Shown here piece after piece: positions 23,251-32,300 of a stretch of DNA of 64,000 nt. The notes beneath the pieces are model-generated. The model ran no database searches. It was not told where the DNA came from and was given only the letters and a program-made list of their open reading frames with translations. The position numbers and the translations under genes were made by a program. The stretch is from Clostridia bacterium (lineage in GTDB: Bacteria; Bacillota; Clostridia; Oscillospirales; CAG-272), in NCBI GenBank assembly GCA_017456905.1, contig JAFTIL010000026.1, positions 1 to 64,000 on the forward strand, in the 5' to 3' direction. Position 1 is the first letter of the stretch; every line of letters starts with the position of its first letter.

Positions 23251-26067
23251 TTATGCGCCGACGCGGTCGATGTTTCTGTAGTAGTAGCACATCTTGACCC
23301 AGGCGTTCTCCACGTCGAAGGAATATTTGCCAACGAGACTCTGGAGCAGCTCCATGAGCTCGGCATCTACGGGAACGCAACCCACCAGCTCGGGGGCGGA
23401 CTCGTCGGTGATGACCTTGGCGGCGTATGCTTTGATGGCGTCAGTCTTGTCATCGCCCTTTCCGTGGGTGATGCCCTGCAGGCACTCGTCCAGCTTGACT
23501 GTTTCGGCCCAAGCATCAAAGCTGTCGCCGTAGATCTCCTTCAGCTTTTCCTTGGTCTGGTCGCCGTATTGCTTGATATAAGTCTGGATCTCCTGGTCTG
23601 TCTCTGTACGGGAGAAATCGAAGGCGCCCAGCTCGATCATTTCGTTGATGCTCAGGTTGAAGAGACCCGTAGCGTAAGTGAAATCAGCGTAGACGATAGA
23701 GCCCTCGGTGCCGTCGTCAAGCTTTTCGTGGTAGTAACCGTCGCTACCCATCATAACGTCGATGCCCAGGGCCTCGATAACGGCGGGATCGTCGGAGACC
23801 TCGCCGTCGTCGGGAACGGTGTAGTATCCGGGAGCGGCAGCGGTGAACTGCTTGTAGGACTCGCCCAGATATTCAACGCTGAAGTTGAAGCTGCCGACCT
23901 GGTAAACATCACCGTAAGCGATGTCGATATAGTAGGGCGTGCCCGCCTCCATATAAACAACCATGGAAACGTTGGTGGCGTAGGCCTCGGGCTGGTTCAT
24001 GAAGTAGAGACGCTCGCCACCGCCGTACTCATAATACTGGGTTTTGTCGCCGAGGAAGATCCAGCCTTCCACCATGATATCGCTGTGAGAGGTGATGCGG
24101 TAAGCGCCGGAGGTTTCGGGAATGAACTCATACCACAGGCCGCGAGGCATGATTACGCGAGTGTAGGTGACGTAGTTTTCGTCGCCCATGGTGGCTTTGT
24201 AAGCGGTGTCGGGGGACAGACCCTGTACGGGGCTGGCAAGCTGTGCGCCGCCGGTGCCGTAAGCGTCGTAGTAACAGCACATCTGGAGCCATTGGTTCTC
24301 GTTACCTGACTCGATACCCTCGGCAATAGCCATGATCTTGAGCAGCTCGGCCAGCTCTTGGGTCACGCTGCAGAGACCGTTGATGGTGGAGTTGGAGGCC
24401 ATGGTGCAGAAGGGAAGGATATCATCGTAATAATTCTTGCCGTCTACGACCATCTTGCCGTTATAAGCAAGGCTGTAGACGGACTCGCCCGAGAAGCGGG
24501 TGGAACCCATGAGGTCGGCCAGCAGGATGGGGCCGTCAACTGTGCCTACATGGTAGTAGCCGTCAGCCTCGTTGTAGACCACGGTAGCATAGCTTTCATA
24601 ACCAAAGCCGTCCTCGCGAAGATGGTTGGCGGCGTAACGGGGAATATAGGTGGGGGCAGTGATGCTGTCAGCCGAGACGACGCGCAGATCCTTCAGATAA
24701 ACGGTGTCGTCGCCCGTGTTGGTGGACTCGTCCTTGAAGTAGCAGAGGGAAAGCTCATAGGTGCCGTCCTCGATGGCCACGAAGGGATAGCAGGTGGCCC
24801 AATCGGCGCTTTCTCCTGAGATCTGGTAGATGTCCTTGCGGTCCACTAGCACGAAGAGGATATCAGCGGCAGACTCGGTGGAGGACAGAAAATCAAAGGC
24901 CAGGGCTTGACCCGCCTTCAGCTCCACGTTGGCGTACAGGGTAGCGAAGGAGTTATCCTTGCCTGCGTTGGAGGGATAGATGCAGCTTGTGCCGTTCTTC
25001 TCGCCAATGATGAAGGGCCAGGAGTATTCGGCGTCGGGCATCACGGTTTCGGGGCTGTAGGTGACGGTGATGTCACCTTTGTTCAAGACGGCAGCCATCT
25101 CGTCGGAGGAGGGCATTTGAAGGGTAGGCTTCTCGGTGGGAACCAGATCCTCCATGTTTTCAAACAGCTTCTGCTGGTAATCGTCGGCGGAAACGTATTC
25201 GAAGGCGGCGCGGAACACAGCCTCAGAGGTGCCGCCTGTGATGGACAGGACGATCACGCCGTAGCGGTCGATGACCACGGTGGTGGGATAGCCCTCAAGA
25301 CCGATGGCATTACCCAGGGAGGAATAATCCTTAGCCATGGGGAAGGTGAGCCCGTAAGAGGACTTGAACAGCTTGACGGCATCCTCGTCGTCGCCGCTAT
25401 AATTGTTCAGAGCCAGTACCTCTACCTTGTCCTTGTAGGCCTCGTAGGTGGCGTTCAGATAGGGGAACTCCTCAACGCAATAGGAGCAGGTGGTGTACCA
25501 GAAGTTCAGCACGCAAGCCTTCTTCTCCTTGAGAATATCGGAAAGCTTGTGGGTGGTCCCGTCGGAGTCCACCACGGAAAAGTCGTGCATGACGCTGCCC
25601 AGCTTGTAATTGACACCTGTCAGATCGGTGTCCGCGATGACCGAGGAGGTCAGGGTGATGTTAGCGGTGCGGGCGCTGTCAAAGGTATAGCTGTCCTGAG
25701 TATTGTAGCCCTGGGGTACACCCGAAAGCACGATGCGGTAGTCAGCGCTGTATTTGAGGGAGAACTGGGCAACGCCGTTCTCGTCGGTGGTGGTGTATTC
25801 CACCATTTCCTCAAGAGAATCGTTGTTATAGACATAGACGTTGACGCCCTTCATGAGCATACCGCCAATGGTCTGCAGCTTGACACTGTAGCTGACCTTG
25901 GACTCGGAGGGAGGCGTGGTATCCTCGGGGGTCGAGGTGCCCGTGTCTTCTGCGGTGGTGTCTTCGGGGTTCTTGTCACCGCTACAGCCAGTAAAAACCG
26001 AAACCATGGCCGTGAGGGTCATGACCAGCGCCAGAAGCAAGGCAAGGATTTTCTTGTTTGCGTTCAT
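23251..26067 (-). CDS. large lipoprotein with thioredoxin-like (TlpA/redoxin) domain and two 'DGYYH' domains
   Basis: A 938-residue lipoprotein (lipobox SVFTGCSG). After a CarboxypepD_reg-like domain (about 55-145) comes a TlpA/AhpC-TSA-type redoxin domain (about 160-310) with HDFSVVDSDGTTHKLSD, the redox motif FWYTTCSYCVEEFP (CSYC), and the cis-Pro stretch EGYPTTVVIDRYG. Two copies of a domain starting with DGYYH and ending near M-C-x-YY follow (DNA about 24270-24590 and 23265-23765), with a PPC-like beta sandwich between them. The CSYC motif suggests thiol-disulfide exchange outside the membrane, perhaps on exported or heme proteins; the substrate is unknown. AGGAG lies 7 bases before the ATG at 26067; the promoter is at 26164-26192. 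Confidence 0.82.
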   Translation of the reverse strand: MNANKKILALLLALVMTLTAMVSVFTGCSGDKNPEDTTAEDTGTSTPEDTTPPSESKVSYSVKLQTIGGMLMKGVNVYVYNNDSLEEMVEYTTTDENGVAQFSLKYSADYRIVLSGVPQGYNTQDSYTFDSARTANITLTSSVIADTDLTGVNYKLGSVMHDFSVVDSDGTTHKLSDILKEKKACVLNFWYTTCSYCVEEFPYLNATYEAYKDKVEVLALNNYSGDDEDAVKLFKSSYGLTFPMAKDYSSLGNAIGLEGYPTTVVIDRYGVIVLSITGGTSEAVFRAAFEYVSADDYQQKLFENMEDLVPTEKPTLQMPSSDEMAAVLNKGDITVTYSPETVMPDAEYSWPFIIGEKNGTSCIYPSNAGKDNSFATLYANVELKAGQALAFDFLSSTESAADILFVLVDRKDIYQISGESADWATCYPFVAIEDGTYELSLCYFKDESTNTGDDTVYLKDLRVVSADSITAPTYIPRYAANHLREDGFGYESYATVVYNEADGYYHVGTVDGPILLADLMGSTRFSGESVYSLAYNGKMVVDGKNYYDDILPFCTMASNSTINGLCSVTQELAELLKIMAIAEGIESGNENQWLQMCCYYDAYGTGGAQLASPVQGLSPDTAYKATMGDENYVTYTRVIMPRGLWYEFIPETSGAYRITSHSDIMVEGWIFLGDKTQYYEYGGGERLYFMNQPEAYATNVSMVVYMEAGTPYYIDIAYGDVYQVGSFNFSVEYLGESYKQFTAAAPGYYTVPDDGEVSDDPAVIEALGIDVMMGSDGYYHEKLDDGTEGSIVYADFTYATGLFNLSINEMIELGAFDFSRTETDQEIQTYIKQYGDQTKEKLKEIYGDSFDAWAETVKLDECLQGITHGKGDDKTDAIKAYAAKVITDESAPELVGCVPVDAELMELLQSLVGKYSFDVENAWVKMCYYYRNIDRVGA

Positions 26068-26163
26068 TTTTTTACTCCTATGTTTTAATTTCATGATAAT
26101 GATATGCGCTCAGGGTACAGATCATCAGCCCCAACCGCAGACATAGCTGTTGCAATCTTATTT

Positions 26164-26192
26164 AGCATACCACAAAAACAAAAATAAATCAA
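26164..26192 (-). promoter_or_regulatory. sigma-A promoter for the redoxin lipoprotein
   Basis: Minus strand TTGATT (26192-26187), 17-bp spacer, TATGCT (26169-26164). It is back to back with the protease promoter 100 bp away. Confidence 0.6.
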
Positions 26193-26263
26193 TACCATAT
26201 TGAAAATATTTTATTAAGTAATGAAAGAAACCCGATATATTACGATATGTTTACAATTTGCTC

Positions 26264-26292
26264 TTGAAATTGACAATCATTTGTGCTAAAAT
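26264..26292 (+). promoter_or_regulatory. sigma-A promoter for the giant subtilase gene
   Basis: TTGAAA (26264-26269), 17-bp spacer, TAAAAT (26287-26292) preceded by TGC, i.e. an extended -10. The start codon is about 72 bp downstream. Confidence 0.7.
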
Positions 26293-26363
26293 ACTGTCTA
26301 TGTATGGACATTTTTATTTTATGTGCATTTTCTGTGATAAACTCGTGAAAGGCGTGTGAAAAA

Positions 26364-29300
26364 ATGAAAAGAAACACAAAATTCCTGAGGCTGACAGCCT
26401 GCCTTTTGACGCTGGCGCTCCTGATTTCTGCTATCGTCACGGTCTCTGTGCTGGTGGCCAAGGTGGGCGATAAGGCTGTTGAGTCGTTCATTTCCAAGTA
26501 TGAAGGAACGCTCGAGGATCTGGGCTTTGATATCTCGGATTATTTCGACGGAAAGGTGGTTCAGCCCCTGCCCGATACGGTGAAGGACACCGATGATATC
26601 TCCCTGATCATCAAGCTGGACGAGGCGCCCCTCCTGGACGTCTATGCGAAGAGCGACAAGGAGGTATCCTTTACCGATTACGTGATCTCCTCGGAGGCAC
26701 AGGCCATCCGTGACGCGATTGCCGCGAAAAAAGCCGATATCCTGTCCGATCTGGACGGCGCTCGGCTCTCTTATCTGCAGGGAGCCAACTATTCCGCCGT
26801 GCTCAGCGGCTTTGAGATCCTCATCAAGGCCGGTGACTTTGAGGCCGTTTGCGACGCGCTTCCCAAGAATGCTACCCCCATTGTCGGCGAGGTCTATAAG
26901 GCTGAGGACATGGGTGACGTTCGAGGCTATGAGGACATCAATGCTTGGGAAAATAAGCTTGTGGAGAATGCCGTTGACGTGTACGACACGGGTATTTTCG
27001 ACAGCTCGGATTTCGCCTACGACGGCACGGGCATCGTGGTGGCCGTGTTGGATACGGGTCTCGACTACAATCACACCGCTTTTTCTACTTCCAATTTCAC
27101 TGCCGATCGCTCCAAGCTGGGCATGACCTTTGCAGAGGTTGCTTCCTTGGTGGGCGGTACCAAGGCAAGCCAGATGCAGAGCGGTCTCACCGCGTCTGAC
27201 GTTTACATCAGCGAAAAGGTTCCCTTTGGCTTTGATTATGCCGACGGCGATGCCGACGTGTATCCTATTTCTCAGGATCACGGAACCCACGTGGCGGGTG
27301 TCGTGGCAGGTAAGGATGACGTCATCACGGGCGTTGCCCCCAACGCACAGCTCGTCATCATGAAGACCTTCTCTGATATCCAGTCCACCGCTCGCTCCTC
27401 CTGGATCCTGTCCGCGTTGGAGGACTGCGTGGTGCTGGGGGTTGATGTCATCAATATGTCTTTGGGTACGGGCTGCGGCTTCTCCCGCGAGACTGACAAG
27501 GAGCAGATCTCGGGTGTGTACGACCGCATCCGCGCTGCCGGCATCAGTATGGTGGTGGCTGCCTCTAACAGCTTCAGTTCGGCTTATGGCTCCGACAAGA
27601 ACGGAAACCTGGGTCTGACTTCCAACCCCGATACCGCTACCGTTGGCTCTCCCGGTACTTATCAGGGCGCTTTGTCTGTCGCCTCCATCAATGGCGCGAA
27701 CACTCCCTACATTTTGTATAATGGCAAGATCTTGTACTTCACCGAGTCCTCCGACAGAGTTTCCGAAGAAAAGGATTTCGTAGAGGACCTGCTCAAAAAT
27801 GTAGATACCTCCAAGCAGAACGAGGACGGCACCTACACCTTTGAGTACGTGACCATTCCCGGCGCAGGCCGTAACGCCGACTACACGGGTATTGACGTGA
27901 GCGGCAAGATCGTGCTGGTGGCCAGAGGCTCTACCACCTTTGAGGAAAAGGCTAACGTGGCGCAGGCCATGGGCGCTGCCGGTATCATCATTTATAATAA
28001 CGTCTCGGGTGAGATCAAGATGAACGTGGGTGACACCACCATCGCCGTCTGCTCTATCCCCCAGGACGACGGTGAAATGATGGCCGAGGCAGGTACGGGC
28101 AGCATCACCGTGGGCGAAAAACAGTCCTCGGGTCCCTTCATGTCCGACTTCTCCTCCTGGGGTCCTACACCCGACCTCCAGATCAAGCCGGAGATCACCG
28201 CCCACGGCGGCTCTATCCTGTCCTCGATCCCCGGCCAGGAGTACGACAGAATTTCGGGCACATCCATGGCTTGCCCCAACATGGCAGGCGTGGTCACTCT
28301 GATCCGTCAGTACGTTAAGGAAAACTTCAAGGATATCGCCGACGATAACGTGAAGGTAGCCGCGCTGGTCAACCGTCTCCTGATGTCCACCGCTGATATC
28401 GTCATCAACTCCAACGGTCTGCCCTATTCCGTCAGAAAGCAGGGCGCGGGTCTGGCCAATCTCAATGCCACCGCCGCCACCAAGGCTTATATCATGACCT
28501 ATGACCGCAAGACTGGTGAGCTCATGGATAAGTCCAAGATCGAGTTGGGCGACGACCCCGACAAGACGGGCGTTTATACCCTGAAATTCTCGGTCAACAA
28601 CTTCGGCGGATCCGCCCTTTCCTACAACGTGGGCGCATGGGTCATGACCGAGGGGGTCAGCGACACCAAGACCAACGACGGTGAGACCACCGTCACCGAG
28701 CAGGGCTATCAGCTTTCCGGTGCCACCGTGACCGTCACCGCCAAGAACGGCACCGTGGACGGCACCACCCTCACAGTGGGCGCCAACTCCGTGGCAGAGG
28801 TAGAGGTGATCATTACCCTCAGTGACGCTGATAAAAAGTACATGGACGAGTCCTTTGCCAACGGTATGTACGTGGAAGGCTTTATCACTCTGGACAGCAC
28901 CGATGAAGGTGGGATCGACCTGAGTGTGCCTTACCTTGGCTTCTATGGCGACTGGTCCGTGGCCCCCATCTTTGACATCGACTATTACGAGACCAACAAG
29001 GACGAGCTGGATGACTCCATCGACCTCCTTGACAAGACCCTTCCCGATGCATACGCTACCCGTCCCGTAGGCGGTATCGAGAGCGACTTCGTGGGCTACC
29101 TCGGCTCCTACTATTTTGAGCAGGACCCCGCTTCCAAGAAGATCTCTGCCGACCGTAAATACATCTCCCTTTCCAATCAGGAGGGCACCATCCACTCGTT
29201 GCGCTACGTTTGGGCAGGTCTTTTGCGTAACGCCAAATCCATTGTCGTCACCATCACTGACGACGCCACGGGTGAGGTCATCTTCAGCTCTGTGGAAAAT

Positions 29301-32300
29301 GATATCCGTAAATCCTACGGTGACGGCGGTTCCATTTACGCCGCCAACGTGGAGATCGAGTTTGATGCGGCTGAGTATGATCTCCGCAATAACTCTACCT
29401 ATACCGTCAACCTGAAGGCCAACCTTGACTGGGATAACGATGGTACGGATACCAACCTGAACAACGAGTTTGAGTTCCCCTTTGTGGCTGACTTCCAGGC
29501 TCCCGCCGTGACCGGCTGTGAGTTCTATACAGAGTACGATAAGACTGAGAAGAAGGAACGGCTCTACGCCAAGATCGCCGTGTATGATAACCATTACGCC
29601 ATGGCCATGCACGTGGGCTACGTGGGCAACACCGCCACAGGTGCCGTGCTCAACGCCTTCGATCATTACCTTACTCCTATCTACTCCGAGTTCAACGATA
29701 CCGGCTACGTGATCTACGAGCTGACCGACTACGTGGACGAGATCCGAAACAACGCCATCAACAAGAACACCTTCACTGTGGTCGCCTACGACTACGCCCT
29801 GAACGTGGGTACTTACGAGATCGAGCTCCCCGACGAATACACTGATTTCTATTTTGAAGAGACCGAGCTGACCCTCAGCCCCAACCAGATCTACGATCTG
29901 AAGCCCCTGGTTTATCCCGGCACCGAGTGGTCTCAGCTTCTGGAATTCTCTACCACTAAGCCCGCTGTCGCTACTACTGTCAACAATCAGTTGGTGGCTG
30001 TGGCCCCCGGTACCTGCGTGGTGGTTGCCCGTGACCCCGTGACCAAGAAGACTGCCACCTTCCCCCTCACCGTTCTTGGCGAAGGAGACGAGGGCTACGT
30101 CAAGTACGATAAGCCCGTGACGAACAATTTTGTTCTGACGGGTTATTACGTAGATAAGGCTTACTATCAGCTGGACAGCACCCAACGCGAGATCGGCTCC
30201 ACGGGTGACGAGCGCAAGTTCGTTGGCTCCAACTACAGCCTGTCCATGTATCCCTCCGAGGCCGTGTCTCTGCGCTACAAGCTGGACGCATATTTCCCCG
30301 AGCATACCAAGGTGATGTTTGAGTCCAGTAACGAAAACATTGTGAAGGTGGATGAGAACGGCAAGATCACCGCGGTGGCCGAAGGCTTTGCCTCCATCGC
30401 CGTGCGCGTCTACATGAGACAGGATTCTCAGAGTGAATATGCCAGCACCTATTATTCTCAGTCCATCAACATTGAGGTCAAGAACCCCTACATCACCACG
30501 GGTCCCAGCCTGACTCACTACTACGGTAACGGCGGCCTGGTGCATATCCCCGCCGATCTGGCCATCACCGCCATCGACCAGTTCGCGTTCTCCAACTTCG
30601 ACTACGTGGAAAAGGGCCCCGGTGACGAGATCTCCGAGGACGATCCCACCGCCACAAAGCTCTGGTTCCTGGGCGATGACACCATTGAGGAGGTCATCAT
30701 TCCCGAGGGCGTGGAGTCCATTGGTGCTTATGCCTTTGCAAATCTGACCGCTCTCAAGAAGGTGACGCTGCCGTCTACCCTCACCAAGATCGACTATGGT
30801 GCCTTCTACGGCTGTACCGCTTTAATGGAAGTCAAGGGTATTGAGACCGTTAAATTCATCAACCAGAACGCCTTCAACGGATGCGCCCTGAAGGGAACGA
30901 TTTCCCTTGACAGCGCCACCGCTTTGTCCGACTACGCCTTTGCGGGCAATACCAAGCTGGAAAAGGTCATCCTCTCCGAAAAGACCCAATCTCTGGGTAT
31001 CGGCACCTTTGAGGGTTGTACCTCTCTCAAGAGCATCACCATTGGCGCTGACTTTATCAAGCTGGGTAAGTCTGTGTTCTCCGGCTGTAAGGCCCTGGAG
31101 ACTATCACCGTTAACACCGCCGTGGTTCCCGCCTATGCCTTCAACGGCTGTAGCGCGCTGGCCTCCGTAAACCTGGGTAAGGACGTGGCTGTTATCGGTG
31201 AATATGCTTTCGCCGGCGCCCCTGTGAGCGCCTTCGCCGTGGATGCCGCCAATACCGCCGTCAAGGTTGGTGGCAACGGTCAGTATCTCCTGAGTGCCGA
31301 CGGCACCCAGCTTCTGGCGGTTTCTTCCGCCGTGCAGGGTGAGCTAACCATCGACAGCAGCGTGACCTCCGTGGAAACGGGTGCCTTCTCCGGCAACACG
31401 AGCCTGATCTCCGTCAGCCTGCCCGGGGTCACCGTGCTGGGCGAATATGCCTTTGCGGGTTGCACCAACCTGAAGTCTGTGACCACAGGTAACCTGACCG
31501 CCATTGGCGCTTATGCCTTTGCCAACACCGCCATTACCGAAACTCCTTCCTTCGCCTCTCTCAAGGAGATCGGCGAGGCCGCCTTTATGGGAACTCGGAT
31601 CACTTCCGTGACCATCCCTGAGGGCATGACCGTAGGTAACCGTGCCTTCTACGAGTGTAAGGACCTCTCTTCCGTAACCATCGGCAAGGATGCCGTGATC
31701 GGCAACGCTGCCTTTGCACTCAGCGCTAACGGCAACTTTGAGCATGCCAACGAAAAGTTGAACGAAAACGACCGTATCTACTATTTCGTTTACACCTCGC
31801 CTCTGACCAGCCTTACCATCGGGGACAACGTCACCCTGGGCAGAGAGGCCTTCATGGGTGCCGCCAAGCTGGAGAGCCTGACCCTGGGCAGTAACGTGAC
31901 CATCGGCAACCGCGCCTTCTACAACGCCGTGTCCCTCAAGGAGATCGATCTCTCTAAGGTGACCTCCATCGGTTCCGAGGCCTTCTCGGGCGACGTGCTG
32001 TATATGTACGCCGATTCTGCCATGAATACCCCTGCCGTGGATGCCGAGGGCTACCATGTCTACCGCTATTACGCGCCTGCGCTCGTCTCTGTGGATCTGT
32101 CGGCGGTGACCAAGCTGGGCAACGATGCCTTTGCTTATTGCCGCGAGCTGACCTCCGTGAAGCTGGGCGGCGGTTTGACTGAGATTGCCGACCGTGCCTT
32201 TATGAACTGCGCATCTCTTGCGGAAATTAACCTGTCCCACGTGACCGCTGTGGGTGACAATGCCTTTGCCGAGGCAGGCCTTTCCGAGGTGAACCTGCCC

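Noticed and set aside
26319..30545. A 1408-residue minus-strand open frame opposite the giant protease
   Set aside because: The plus strand has a full S8 triad and repeats. The antisense frame is a shadow of strongly biased codons and shows no domain.
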